Of a DNA stretch of 64,000 nucleotides, positions 51,575 to 59,758 are shown one piece after another. Made by a program: the position numbers and the translations under genes. The stretch's first letter is position 1, and each line of letters begins with the position of its first letter. Source of the DNA: JBEKCP01 sp049509515 (GTDB taxonomy: Bacteria > Planctomycetota > Planctomycetia > Pirellulales > Thermoguttaceae); the NCBI GenBank assembly GCA_049509515.1, contig JBEKZV010000034.1, forward strand, positions 1 through 64,000, given 5' to 3'. Under the pieces are notes generated by a model, which was given only the letters and a program-made list of their open reading frames with translations, was not told the DNA's origin and did no database searches.

Positions 51575-52018
51575 CTAGGCCGCTATCCTCCGAAAGTGCG
51601 ACTGGTGCTCTCCGGTCGGATGCGACCGGTCCTCCCCCATCTTCAGCACGGTCGCCTCGTCGACCGAGCGGCTTCGCAGGGCCCGGACCAGCCGGCGGCG
51701 GACGGCGGGCACGAGTAGCACCAGCCCGGCGATGTCGCTGATGAATCCCGGCAGGAGCAGCAAGAAAGCGGCCACCAGCAGGAGCAGACCGCCGAGCAAG
51801 CGGTCGTCAATGCGGTCATCGTTGTCCAGCCTGCTAGCGACGGCGCCCCCGTAGCGCCACACGCAGTAGATCCCCACGGCCAAGCCGAGCAATGCTGTCG
51901 CAGCCCCATTGACCAGCGTCCAGCCCCAGCCAAGATACCAGGCGACCACGGAAAACAGCGCGACATCGGCCACAACGGCCGCGATCAACAACGGCAGCCA
52001 CCGGCGCAGTCTGAACAT
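51575..52018 (-). CDS. fxsA: FxsA family inner-membrane protein
   Basis: A 147-residue membrane protein of the FxsA family. The conserved pattern is an N-terminal helix LLIAAVVADVALFSVVAWYL, a glycine-rich helix LVNGAATALLGLAVGIYC, a polar loop and LLGGLLLLVAAFLLLLPGFI leading to a cytoplasmic tail. Its role is unknown in general. It lies upstream of the exported unknown gene on the minus strand. Confidence 0.85.
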   Translation of the reverse strand: MFRLRRWLPLLIAAVVADVALFSVVAWYLGWGWTLVNGAATALLGLAVGIYCVWRYGGAVASRLDNDDRIDDRLLGGLLLLVAAFLLLLPGFISDIAGLVLLVPAVRRRLVRALRSRSVDEATVLKMGEDRSHPTGEHQSHFRRIAA

Positions 52019-52047
52019 GGGTGCAACTCCTCTCCTCTACCGAACTC

Positions 52048-52067
52048 GGCAGCCCGTACGGGCTGCC
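52048..52067. repeat. perfect palindrome GGCAGCCCGTACGGGCTGCC
   Basis: This is a 20-bp perfect palindrome with no loop, in the leader of fxsA. The family recurs in planctomycete genomes in my recollection, which I cannot check here. Confidence 0.7.
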
Positions 52068-52203
52068 ACCCCTACACTGAAGTGCCACGACTCTGTCCAT
52101 CGTCAGTATTACACTCGGCACGAAAAGAATCGAGCGTCTTTTTCTGCAATCGCAGATCGTTTTCTGAACCAACCGACTAGGCATTGTGGGGAAGGCCCAC
52201 ACC

Positions 52204-52262
52204 AGTCCGAAGCGCAAGCGAGGGAACTGCCCTATTTCCGTGCCTCGCTTGCGCTTCGGGCT
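52204..52262. repeat. palindromic repeat, CCGAAGCGCAAGCGAGG family
   Basis: Arms 52204-52223 and 52243-52262 pair at 19 of 20 positions around a 19-bp loop. No T tract follows. Confidence 0.75.
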
Positions 52263-52370
52263 GTTGTAACTGCTCGTATCGTGGCTTTTCCGGCAAAGCC
52301 TGGCTAGGTGTTTAGGGTGGCTTGAAGGTGGGGTTGCAAGCGGTTGGACCGCCCCTATATCCGTGGGGCC

Positions 52371-53171
52371 TTACTGCGGGGTTTCCTGGGGGCCTGGGAA
52401 ACGGCCCGCTCGCACGTCATCGCGGTAGCGGCGGATGGCGTCGGTGGCGGTGGCGCGGAGGTCGGCGTAGGGGCGGACGTGCCGCGGCGGCCGGCCGGCC
52501 GCCAGGCCCAACAGGTCGTGGAGCACCAGGATCTGGCCGTCGCAGCCCGCCCCCGCGCCGATCCCGATCGTGGGCACTTGTGCCGCGGCCGTGATCCTTT
52601 CGGCCGTGGCGGCGGGGATGCACTCCAGGACTACGGCGAAGGCCCCGGCCTCCTCGACGGCCTGGACGTCGGCCAGCAGGGCGTCCTCGTCCCGCTGGAC
52701 GCGAAAGCGGCCCAGTTGATGGACGTTCTGCGGCTGCAGGCCGCAATGGGCCATCACCGGGATGCCGGCGGCCACCAGGCCGGCAATCACCTCGGCCTGC
52801 CGGACACCCCCTTCGAGCTTCACGGCCTGGCAGCGGGTCTGCTTGAGAATCCGCCCGGCACTGTCGATGGCCCGGTGGACCCCCAGGTGAAAACTGGGGA
52901 AGGGCAGATCGACCACGACCAGGGCGTGGCGGACGGCCCGCCCCACCAGCTCGGCATGGTAGATCATTTCGTCGAGGGTCACGGGCAGGGTGTTGGCATG
53001 GCCCTGGAGGACCGTCGCCAGGCTATCCCCCACCAGGATGCCTTCGACCTCGGCGGCATCGACCCATTGGGCCGATGGAAAGTCGTAGGCAGTCAGCATG
53101 GTGATCTTCCGCCCGGACCCTTTCAGGGCGGTAAACTGGGGAACCGTCATGGGGCGATCGTCGGTGGTCAT
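52371..53171 (-). CDS. panB: 3-methyl-2-oxobutanoate hydroxymethyltransferase
   Basis: PanB transfers a hydroxymethyl group from methylene-tetrahydrofolate to alpha-ketoisovalerate in pantothenate synthesis. The 266-residue protein has the family motifs KITMLTAYDFPSAQWVDAA, GILVGDSLATVLQGHANTLP, VVDLPFPSF, and AHCGLQPQNVHQLG. The conserved VLECIPAATAERIT and PTIGIGAGAGCDGQILVLHDLLG follow. I chose the ATG at 53171; MTVPQF at 53150 is an alternative. The rest of the pantothenate pathway is not in this window. Confidence 0.93.
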   Translation of the reverse strand: MTTDDRPMTVPQFTALKGSGRKITMLTAYDFPSAQWVDAAEVEGILVGDSLATVLQGHANTLPVTLDEMIYHAELVGRAVRHALVVVDLPFPSFHLGVHRAIDSAGRILKQTRCQAVKLEGGVRQAEVIAGLVAAGIPVMAHCGLQPQNVHQLGRFRVQRDEDALLADVQAVEEAGAFAVVLECIPAATAERITAAAQVPTIGIGAGAGCDGQILVLHDLLGLAAGRPPRHVRPYADLRATATDAIRRYRDDVRAGRFPGPQETPQ

Positions 53172-53199
53172 GGTCACATGGGAAAAGGGAGGAAAAAGG

Positions 53200-53276
53200 G
53201 GACAGGCACCTCTTGCCGGAACGGCCCTCCGGCGGGCACCATCCTTGCATGGTCGTCGCACAAAAGGTGCCTGTCC
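53200..53276. repeat. inverted repeat in the panB leader, GGACAGGCACCT arms
   Basis: GGACAGGCACCT (53200-53211) pairs exactly with AGGTGCCTGTCC (53265-53276). The flanks AAAGGG and CCTTTCCC extend the symmetry loosely. It begins 28 bp upstream of the panB start and could fold in its leader RNA. Confidence 0.65.
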
Positions 53277-53413
53277 GCCTTTCCCGGCTGGCCGGCCCCC
53301 CTCTTGGCCCTATTCTAGGCGGGTTTCTTGTCAATGCATAGCCGTGGGCTGTTCAAGGGCCGTTGCGGGCGTTATGCTACATGAGGGCAATCGGTTCAAG
53401 AAAGGGCCTTTTT

Positions 53414-54463
53414 ATGGCAAGCCGTCACTTCGTGCTGGGAACTGTCATCGCGGGGGCAAATCTCCGCCGGCTGTGGGGCGTGGGCCTGGCGGTGGTGCTT
53501 GGGGCAACGTGGGGTCCGCAAGCACAGGCGCAAATACGGCGACCCCAACCCCCGCAGCCCCAGCCCGTCACCGCCGAGGGCACCGTGGCGGCCGTGCAGG
53601 GGGCTACGATCCAATTGAACACCGCCACGAACCAGCCGATGGTGGCGGGCATCACCCCCATGACCAGCCTGCGGGTGACCGGGTCGGCAACGGTCGACGC
53701 GCTCCAGGCCCGCAGCGGCGGATCCCACAGCAAGTTGTGCGTCGAGTTTGTGGCCGACCTGACCGAGGACGGGAAGGCGAAGGGGAAAATCAGCCGGCTG
53801 GCGATCGTCACGGTGGGGCCCGGCCGGCCGGCCGGGCTGCTGCCGGAATCGGAGGCCTTTAAGCCGCCGCCCGCTCCGATGGCCCACAGCAAGGTGGGCG
53901 GCGGAGGCGGGAACGTCGGCGGCGGGGGCCTCGCCGCGCCGGTGGGCACCAAGAAATCGCGCGGCAAGCAGGACGCCGATTTGGACTTGGGCGTAGGCCC
54001 CTCCTCCAGCGGCCGCGTGAAGCTGCCCTGCGTGTGTACCGTCCGCGGCACGGTGAAGGGCTTTCACGGCGGCACCATCAGCGTGACCGCCGGCAGGACC
54101 AACGTCACCGCCGAGCTGGCCGACAATGCCCAGATCGAGGTCGATCTGTGCGACTTGGGCCCTGTCTCGCGCGGCGACAAGATCCAGATCCAGGGGATGC
54201 AGATCCCGGGGCAGGGGGGCCGACCCAGCCTTGTCCGGGCCGAGAGCGTCGAGATCACTCTCGCCCAGCCGTTCAGCGGCGGGCGAAAGCACAGCCCCAG
54301 CAAGGTCGCCAAGCCGGAGAAGACCAGCTCGAGGCCCGGCCCCGCCAAGAAGGTCGAGGCCCCCGAGCCGGCCGAGAAACTGGAGCCGGCCGAGACGAAA
54401 AAACCCGTCGGCGGTCCGGAGGGGCTCAAATCCAAGTCCGACCCCAAGGACCTCGAGTACTGA
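53414..54463 (+). CDS. exported hypothetical protein, repeat-strand type
   Basis: A 349-residue protein with a signal peptide (LRRLWGVGLAVVLGATWGP, cleavage near AQAQ). Two similar strand-rich modules are visible: VTAEGTVAAVQGATIQLNTA (about 52-71) and TVRGTVKGFHGGTISVTAG (about 211-229), both resembling OB-like or nucleotide-free beta domains. A glycine-rich linker separates them and the C-terminus is a Lys/Pro/Glu-rich tail. The function is unknown. It is 85 bp before the methyltransferase gene. Confidence 0.65.
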   Translation: MASRHFVLGTVIAGANLRRLWGVGLAVVLGATWGPQAQAQIRRPQPPQPQPVTAEGTVAAVQGATIQLNTATNQPMVAGITPMTSLRVTGSATVDALQARSGGSHSKLCVEFVADLTEDGKAKGKISRLAIVTVGPGRPAGLLPESEAFKPPPAPMAHSKVGGGGGNVGGGGLAAPVGTKKSRGKQDADLDLGVGPSSSGRVKLPCVCTVRGTVKGFHGGTISVTAGRTNVTAELADNAQIEVDLCDLGPVSRGDKIQIQGMQIPGQGGRPSLVRAESVEITLAQPFSGGRKHSPSKVAKPEKTSSRPGPAKKVEAPEPAEKLEPAETKKPVGGPEGLKSKSDPKDLEY

Positions 54464-54548
54464 CCTGGGGCGGAAATCGCTCCCGATTACCCTAGCCGTA
54501 CTGCGGGCAGAGTGGTATACCTATTTGCGGCGGGTATGAGGGAGAGCC

Positions 54549-55307
54549 ATGTTGCCCCAGAAACCGATGGAGTACCGCCGGGGCGGTCGGCAGGATCGTT
54601 TGGGCGGACCCCGCCGGAAGCGAAAGGTCCTGAACCGCATTCTGGAACACCCCCTGATTCGGCGGGTGAGCTACGAGGAATACCGCAACAAGGTCCGCCA
54701 CGTGTACGACGGGCCGCAAGGGGCGCTCCTGGCCGCCTGCAGCATGCTCTCGCTGCACACGGCGCTCGGCGAGCGCTTGTTCCGCGAGCGGAGATTCGAT
54801 CTGCGGGGGGCGGAGAGCATCCTGGACGTGGGGAGCGGTGCGGGGCAACTTGTCCGGCATGTCCTCAAGTATGCCGACGCGGACAGCCGAATAATCTGTT
54901 TTGACCTGTCGCACGAGATGTTGCGGCGGGCCCGGCACCGGCTGCGGAGCCCCCGGCCGCGGTTTCTGGCGGCCGACCTGACGCGGCTGCCGTTTCGCGA
55001 CGGCAGTTTCGACTGCGTGACCTGCGGCTACGTCCTGGAGCACTTGCCCGATGCCCGGCTGGGACTGGCCGAGCTGGCCCGCGTCATGAGCCCCGGAGCC
55101 AGGATGCTCCTGTTGACCACGGAGGACAATTTCTCGGGCGCCTGGACGAGCCGCATGTGGTGCTGCCGGACCTACAATCGCAAGGAGCTGCGGCGGATCT
55201 GCGAGGGCCTGGGCCTGGAGTGGCGGCAGGAACTCTGGTACACGCGGATGCACAAGATGCTGCGGGCCGGCGGCATCTGCGCCGAGCTGGTCAAGAAAGG
55301 CCCGTGA
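54549..55307 (+). CDS. class I SAM-dependent methyltransferase
   Basis: A 252-residue methyltransferase. Motif I is ESILDVGSGAGQLVRHVL (about 88-105), with DLSHEMLRRARHRL binding the SAM ribose and VTCGYVLEHLPDARLGLAEL as the family acceptor-side helix. The substrate is unknown; a basic N-terminal region precedes the core. It lies upstream of the lysine aminomutase gene but 279 bp and a separate promoter separate them, so functional linkage is uncertain. Confidence 0.85.
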   Translation: MLPQKPMEYRRGGRQDRLGGPRRKRKVLNRILEHPLIRRVSYEEYRNKVRHVYDGPQGALLAACSMLSLHTALGERLFRERRFDLRGAESILDVGSGAGQLVRHVLKYADADSRIICFDLSHEMLRRARHRLRSPRPRFLAADLTRLPFRDGSFDCVTCGYVLEHLPDARLGLAELARVMSPGARMLLLTTEDNFSGAWTSRMWCCRTYNRKELRRICEGLGLEWRQELWYTRMHKMLRAGGICAELVKKGP

Positions 55308-55400
55308 CCTCGACCCAACCCGGGGCCCGGATGGCGCCATGCTCAGAGTGGCGTGAGAAAGGTACACCTACGCCTTTCGAGGCCCGCCGCGTTTTTCCTA

Positions 55401-55428
55401 TTGACTTTTTTGCCGTCGCGGGTATGAA
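55401..55428 (+). promoter_or_regulatory. candidate promoter of the lysine aminomutase cluster
   Basis: TTGACT (55401-55406) and TATGAA (55423-55428) are separated by 16 bp. It would leave a leader of about 150 nt before the aminomutase ATG. No riboswitch pattern was recognised in that leader. Confidence 0.4.
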
Positions 55429-55586
55429 GATACTTTAGTGATGGGGCGTGTTCGACCGAGAGGAATCAAGGGCATCGGGCACGCTTGCCGGGCGGCACAG
55501 AGGATTGTCGCCCATCGGGCCTCGCAGAGGCCAGCGCATGGGTCCAGGCGGTCTGGACCTGCGACCACTCATGGAGAGTTTTCGAG

Positions 55587-56951
55587 ATGAATGAGTTTGA
55601 TTCCGGTGGCCCCGCTACGTGTTCTCGAGTGGAAGTCGATGAGGAACCTCCGGGTAGTCCGGGCAACCCGGTGAACCTCTTTTCCTGTGCCTCTCCGGCA
55701 CGGGTGCAGCGGTCTCTCTGGCCGCCGGTCTTTCCTGACGGGGATTTTCTGGTCTACTCCCCTGCGGCGCCGATCAGCCCGGCCCGTTCCGCGCGGACCT
55801 CGCCCCGGACACGCGCCTTCCGGCGGCAGTTCTACCGCGACACCAGCGACAAGCAATGGAACGACTGGCGGTGGCAGGCCCGCAGCCGCATCCGCACCCG
55901 CCGGCAGTTGGAGCTGATGCTCAGCCTTTCGGAAGAGGAGCGGGAGGGGCTGGAGCGCTCCGCGTCCATGCTGCCGGTGAGCATCACGCCCTACTACATG
56001 AGCCTGATCTCGCGGGAGGATCCCCGGCAGCCCTTGCGGCGGTCGGTCATCCCCACGGTACACGAGTTCAGCCGGACGGCGGGCGAGGCGGAGGACCCGC
56101 TGGGTGAGGAGCACGACAGCCCGCTGCCCGGCCTGGTACACCGTTATCCGGACCGCGTGCTTCTGCTGGCCCTGGATCACTGTTCCAGCTACTGCCGCTA
56201 CTGCACCCGCTCCCGGGTGGTGGGGCAGGGGGAGATCGTTCCCAGCGAGGAGCGGCTGGAGCAGGCGCTGGACTACATCCGCCGCCACCCGGCCATCCGC
56301 GACGTGCTGCTGAGCGGCGGCGATCCCCTGTTCCTCAGCGACGAGCGGCTGGACTGGATCCTGGGGCGGCTGCGGGCCATCCCGCACGTGGAGTTCGTGC
56401 GGCTGGGCACCAAGATGCCGGCCGTCCTGCCCCAGCGGATCACCCGCGAGCTGTGCCGCATGCTCCGCCGGCATCACCCCCTGTGGATGAGTCTGCACTT
56501 CGTCCATCCCGACGAGTGTACCCCCGAGACCGTCCAGGCCTGCTCCCGCTTGGCCGACGCCGGCATCCCGCTGGGCTCGCAGACCGTGCTCTTGGCCGGC
56601 ATCAACGACGACGTGGAGACGATGAAGCGGCTGATGCATGGGCTGTTGAAGATGCGCGTGCGGCCGTATTACCTGTACCAGTGCGACCCGATCGTCGGCT
56701 CCTCCCACTTCCGCACGCCGGTCTCGAAGGGGCTGGAGATCATCGAGGGGTTGCGGGGGCATACCACCGGCTACGCCGTGCCCACCTACGTGATCGACGC
56801 CCCGGGCGGCGGCGGAAAGATCCCGCTGGGACCCGACTACGTGGTCGGCCGGGAGGGCGAGGACCTCGTGTTGCGCAACTTCCAAGGCAAGACCTACCGC
56901 TATCCCGACCCGGTCGCGGCGGACGCGCCGGCAGGCACCGGCCGGCCGTGA
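55587..56951 (+). CDS. kamA: lysine 2,3-aminomutase (radical SAM, PLP)
   Basis: A 454-residue KamA-type enzyme that would convert L-lysine to L-beta-lysine. The iron-sulfur motif is C199-x3-C203-x2-C206 in DHCSSYCRYCTRSR. The PLP lysine is K411 in DAPGGGGKIP. The two aspartates that bind the lysine side-chain amine in the clostridial enzyme (D293 and D330 there) are conserved as D367 in YQCDP and D404 in VIDAPG, with the same 37-residue spacing. That argues for lysine rather than glutamate as substrate. Its length matches lysine aminomutases rather than the shorter EF-P-modifying EpmB. ATG 55587 is preceded by GGAG at about 10 nt. It leads the cluster of two ATP-grasp proteins and a GNAT. Confidence 0.9.
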   Translation: MNEFDSGGPATCSRVEVDEEPPGSPGNPVNLFSCASPARVQRSLWPPVFPDGDFLVYSPAAPISPARSARTSPRTRAFRRQFYRDTSDKQWNDWRWQARSRIRTRRQLELMLSLSEEEREGLERSASMLPVSITPYYMSLISREDPRQPLRRSVIPTVHEFSRTAGEAEDPLGEEHDSPLPGLVHRYPDRVLLLALDHCSSYCRYCTRSRVVGQGEIVPSEERLEQALDYIRRHPAIRDVLLSGGDPLFLSDERLDWILGRLRAIPHVEFVRLGTKMPAVLPQRITRELCRMLRRHHPLWMSLHFVHPDECTPETVQACSRLADAGIPLGSQTVLLAGINDDVETMKRLMHGLLKMRVRPYYLYQCDPIVGSSHFRTPVSKGLEIIEGLRGHTTGYAVPTYVIDAPGGGGKIPLGPDYVVGREGEDLVLRNFQGKTYRYPDPVAADAPAGTGRP

Positions 56952-56956
56952 GAGCG

Positions 56957-57025
56957 TAGGGTGGGGCGAGCGCCGCGAGCCCCACCGTTGCCGTTGGTGG
57001 GGCTCGCTGCGCTCGACCCACCCTA
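56957..57025. repeat. palindromic repeat, same family as 33521-33603
   Basis: Arms 56957-56986 and 56996-57025 pair with a few mismatches around a 9-bp loop. The right arm contains GGTGGGGCTCGCTGCGCTCG, identical to the 33570 arm. It fills the gap between kamA and the first ATP-grasp gene. Confidence 0.8.
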
Positions 57026-57081
57026 CCATGCCTATCATTTCGGGCTAATCCCCAATCCCCAGCCCCCAACCCCTTGCTCCC

Positions 57082-58086
57082 GTGCTCATCGGACTGACCT
57101 ACGACCTGCGGGCGGACTACCTGGCCGCCGGCTACGGCGAAGAACAGACCGCCGAGTTCGACCGGCCGGATACGATCTTGGCCATCGAGACGGCCCTGGG
57201 CCAGCTCGGCTGCCAGACCGAGCGGATCGGCAGCGCCCGGCAACTGGTGGACCGCCTGGCCGCCGGCGGCCGCTGGGACCTGGTGTTCAATTTCGCCGAG
57301 GGACTGCACGGGATCGCCCGGGAGGCCCAAGTCCCGGCGATCCTCGACGTCTACCAGATCCCGTACACGTTCTCCGACCCGCTGGTCCTGGCCCTGACGC
57401 TGCACAAGGCGTTGACCAAGGTGGTGGTTCGCAGTGTGGGCATTCCGACGCCCGACTTCGCCCTGATCGAGCGGCCGGAAGACGCCGATCGCCTGGACTT
57501 GCCCCTGCCGCTTTTCGCCAAGCCGGTGGCGGAGGGGACCGGCAAGGGGATCACGGCGGCCTCGAAGATCCGCCAACGGGCCGCCCTGCGGCCGATCTGC
57601 GGCGAGCTGTTGGCCCGCTACCGCCAGCCGGTCCTCGTCGAGACCTTTCTGCCCGGCCGGGAATTCACGGTCGGCATCCTGGGCACCGGCCCCGAGGCCC
57701 GCGTCCTGGCGAGCATGGAAGTTTTCCTCCTTCCCGGGGCCGAGGCGGACGTGTATTCTTATGCCAACAAGGAGCAGTCGGAGGAGCGTTGCCGGTACCG
57801 GCTGGGCCGGCCGGGCGAGGACCCGGAAGTTCGCCGGGCCGAAGACCTCGCCTTGGCCGCGTACCGGGCGTTGGGCTGCCGCGACGCCGCCCGCGTGGAC
57901 CTCCGCTCGGACCCGCAAGGCGTGCCCAACTTCCTGGAGGTCAACCCCCTGGCCGGCCTCCACCCGGAACACTCCGACCTGCCCATCCTCTGCGGCATGG
58001 TGGGCATGCCGTACCGGGAATTGATCGCGGAGATCGTCCGCTCCGCCGCGCGCCGCGTCCAGGAGCAGCCCTTTGCGGGGCAATAA
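57082..58086 (+). CDS. ATP-grasp ligase, D-Ala-D-Ala ligase-like (first)
   Basis: A 334-residue ATP-grasp protein of the D-Ala-D-Ala ligase fold. LVFNFAEGLHGIAREAQVPA is the N-terminal family segment, and HKALTKVVVRSVGIPTPDFA lies at the hinge. PLFAKPVAEGTGKGI provides the ATP-binding lysine and the small domain, and FLEVNPLAGLHPEHSDLPIL ends the metal-binding site. It is unlikely to be the true Ddl, since it sits with lysine aminomutase and a second, different paralogue. It starts at GTG 57082. The likely reaction is ATP-dependent amide formation between two amino acids, one perhaps beta-lysine. Confidence 0.82.
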   Translation: MLIGLTYDLRADYLAAGYGEEQTAEFDRPDTILAIETALGQLGCQTERIGSARQLVDRLAAGGRWDLVFNFAEGLHGIAREAQVPAILDVYQIPYTFSDPLVLALTLHKALTKVVVRSVGIPTPDFALIERPEDADRLDLPLPLFAKPVAEGTGKGITAASKIRQRAALRPICGELLARYRQPVLVETFLPGREFTVGILGTGPEARVLASMEVFLLPGAEADVYSYANKEQSEERCRYRLGRPGEDPEVRRAEDLALAAYRALGCRDAARVDLRSDPQGVPNFLEVNPLAGLHPEHSDLPILCGMVGMPYRELIAEIVRSAARRVQEQPFAGQ

Positions 58087-58106
58087 GGCAGCAAATCCGA
58101 AATCCG

Positions 58107-58254
58107 AAATCCCAAGCGAATCCAAGCTGCCAAGTGCAAAATGTCCAAAACGAAGCACACCTTTGTCTCTCATTCTTCTCTCCCAAGTCTTTCTGTCATT
58201 TGGGCCGTGGTGATTTGGTATTGTTTGGAGTCTTGGATTTGGAGCTTGGGATTT
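58107..58254. repeat. imperfect inverted repeat and low-complexity A/C/T sequence
   Basis: AAATCCCAAGC-GAATCCAAG (58107-58126) pairs with 58232-58254 (CTTGGATTTGGAGCTTGGGA and TTT). CTCATTCTTCTCTCCC and TCTTTCTGTCATTTG lie between. It occupies the gap between the two ATP-grasp genes. A similar C/T-rich run is found inside the second gene. Confidence 0.5.
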
Positions 58255-58262
58255 AGCCCCTG

Positions 58263-59276
58263 ATGGACGTCGCCATTCTCCATCCCCACGTTCCGCCCGA
58301 CGCGCCCCTGGACGACCAGGACACGCTCGTCCAGGTGCAGGCCGTCCGTGAGGCCCTGGAGCAACTGGGCCACGGCGTGCGGTCGATCGCGTTTACGCTT
58401 GACCTGGCGGCGCTGCGCCGCGACCTGCTGGCCGCACGTCCCCACATCGCCTTCAACCTGGCGGAGTCGCTCGGTGGGGCCGACGCCCTCCAGTACGTGC
58501 CCCCCGCCCTGCTCGACACGCTGGGCGTGCGGTATACGGGCTGCCCCACCGAGGCTGTCTTTCAAACGACGCACAAGCTGCTGGCCAAGCAGATTCTCAG
58601 CCTGGCCGGGCTGCCCACGCCGGCCTGGACCCCATCCCATCTTTCCGTCCCCCATTCTTCTGTCCTGCCTTCGCCCGGGTTGGCACCACCGTGCATCCTC
58701 AAGGCGGTTTGGGAGCACGCCTCCTGCGGGCTGGACGACGGCAACGTGATCCTCCAGGGAGATGCGAGCGTGGTTGCCGGGCGATTGGCGGAGTTTGCCG
58801 CCCGCTCCGGCCGGCCCTGCTTCGCCGAGCAGTTCGTCGAGGGGCGAGAGTTCAACCTGGCGATCCTGGAGGGTCCCCGCGGGCCGGAGCTCCTGCGGCC
58901 GGCCGAGATCGACTTCGCCGCCTTCCCGCCGGGAAAACCGCGGATCGTCGGCCATCGGGCCAAGTGGGTCGCAGGCTCGTTCGAGTTCGACCACACCCCC
59001 CGCAGATTCGACTTCCCCGACCAGGACCGGCCGCTGTTGGCGCGGCTTGGCGACCTGGCCTTGGCCTGCTGGCGGCAGTTCGGGCTGCGGGGATACGCCC
59101 GGGTCGATTTCCGCGTCGATTCCCGGCATGAACCGTGGATCCTGGAGATCAACACCAATCCCTGCCTGGCGCCGGACGCCGGGTTTGCCGCCGCGCTAGC
59201 CCGCTCCGGCATCCCTTACCCCCAGGCCATCCAGCGGATCCTGGACGCCGCAGGTGGTTTTACGGAGCGCTCATGA
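58263..59276 (+). CDS. ATP-grasp ligase, D-Ala-D-Ala ligase-like (second)
   Basis: A 337-residue ATP-grasp protein, only distantly similar to its neighbour. HIAFNLAESLGGADALQYVP, HKLLAKQILSLAGLPTPAW, CILKAVWEHASCGLDDGNVI (ATP site), FVEGREFNLAILEG and EINTNPCLAPDAGF follow in family order. A proline/serine-rich peptide SHLSVPHSSVLPSPG (about residues 125-140) interrupts the hinge where relatives have a short linker, and it is encoded by C/T-rich repeat-like DNA. It overlaps the GNAT gene by 4 bp (ATGA). Together with the first ligase it could build a two-step amide or peptide product. Confidence 0.8.
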   Translation: MDVAILHPHVPPDAPLDDQDTLVQVQAVREALEQLGHGVRSIAFTLDLAALRRDLLAARPHIAFNLAESLGGADALQYVPPALLDTLGVRYTGCPTEAVFQTTHKLLAKQILSLAGLPTPAWTPSHLSVPHSSVLPSPGLAPPCILKAVWEHASCGLDDGNVILQGDASVVAGRLAEFAARSGRPCFAEQFVEGREFNLAILEGPRGPELLRPAEIDFAAFPPGKPRIVGHRAKWVAGSFEFDHTPRRFDFPDQDRPLLARLGDLALACWRQFGLRGYARVDFRVDSRHEPWILEINTNPCLAPDAGFAAALARSGIPYPQAIQRILDAAGGFTERS

Positions 59277-59758
59277 CCAACCCCTTCACCTACCGCGACG
59301 AAGTAACTCCGGCCGACGCCCAGCACGTCCGGCAATTGGTCGAGTCCACCGGCGTGTTCAACCGCGTCGAAGAAGAGTGTGCCGTCGAGCTGGTCGAGGA
59401 GCGGCTGGCCCGCGGCCCCGCCAGCGGCTATCACTTCGTCTTCGCCGAGCAGGACGGCCAGGTGGCAGGCTACGCCTGTTACGGGCTGATCGCCCTGACC
59501 GTGGGCAGTTACGACCTGTACTGGATCGCCGTGCGGCGGACGGCGCAGGGACAGGGGCTGGGCCGGTTGCTGATGGAGGAGGTCCAACGTCGGGTCCGCT
59601 CGGCCGGGGGCCGGCGGATCTACATCGAGACGTCAACCCGGCCTCCCTACGCCCCCACCCGCGGCTTCTACCAGCGCTGCGGCTGCCGGCTGGAAGTGGT
59701 GCTCGAAGACTTTTATGCCGCCGGCGACGGCAAGGCGATCTACGTGCTGGTGCTGTAG
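59273..59758 (+). CDS. GNAT family N-acetyltransferase
   Basis: A 161-residue GNAT. Strand 4 and the acetyl-CoA loop are DLYWIAVRRTAQGQGLGRLL (Q/R-x-x-G-x-G/A pattern). RRIYIETSTRPPYAPTRGFY and a C-terminal GCRLEVVLEDFYAAGDGKAI follow. Its translation is coupled to the second ATP-grasp gene (ATGA overlap), so it belongs to the same pathway. It is much shorter than the known beta-lysine N6-acetyltransferase AblB, which is of about 280 residues. It ends 19 bp inside the convergent restriction enzyme gene. Confidence 0.87.
   Translation: MTNPFTYRDEVTPADAQHVRQLVESTGVFNRVEEECAVELVEERLARGPASGYHFVFAEQDGQVAGYACYGLIALTVGSYDLYWIAVRRTAQGQGLGRLLMEEVQRRVRSAGGRRIYIETSTRPPYAPTRGFYQRCGCRLEVVLEDFYAAGDGKAIYVLVL

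Larger units (their letters stand above)
52019..52370. other. intergenic, 352 bp, with two palindromes
   Basis: This gap between fxsA and panB carries a perfect 20-bp palindrome (52048-52067) and a 20-bp-arm hairpin (52204-52262). GC is lower near 52090-52200 and 52265-52350. No gene is supported. Confidence 0.6.

Noticed and set aside
55587..56951. EF-P-modifying EpmB instead of lysine 2,3-aminomutase
   Set aside because: The protein is longer than EpmB, there is no epmA or efp nearby, and it is linked to ligases and a GNAT.
58263..59276. True D-alanine-D-alanine ligases (ddl) for peptidoglycan
   Set aside because: Two divergent copies side by side with kamA and a GNAT, without mur genes, argue for a different amide-forming role.
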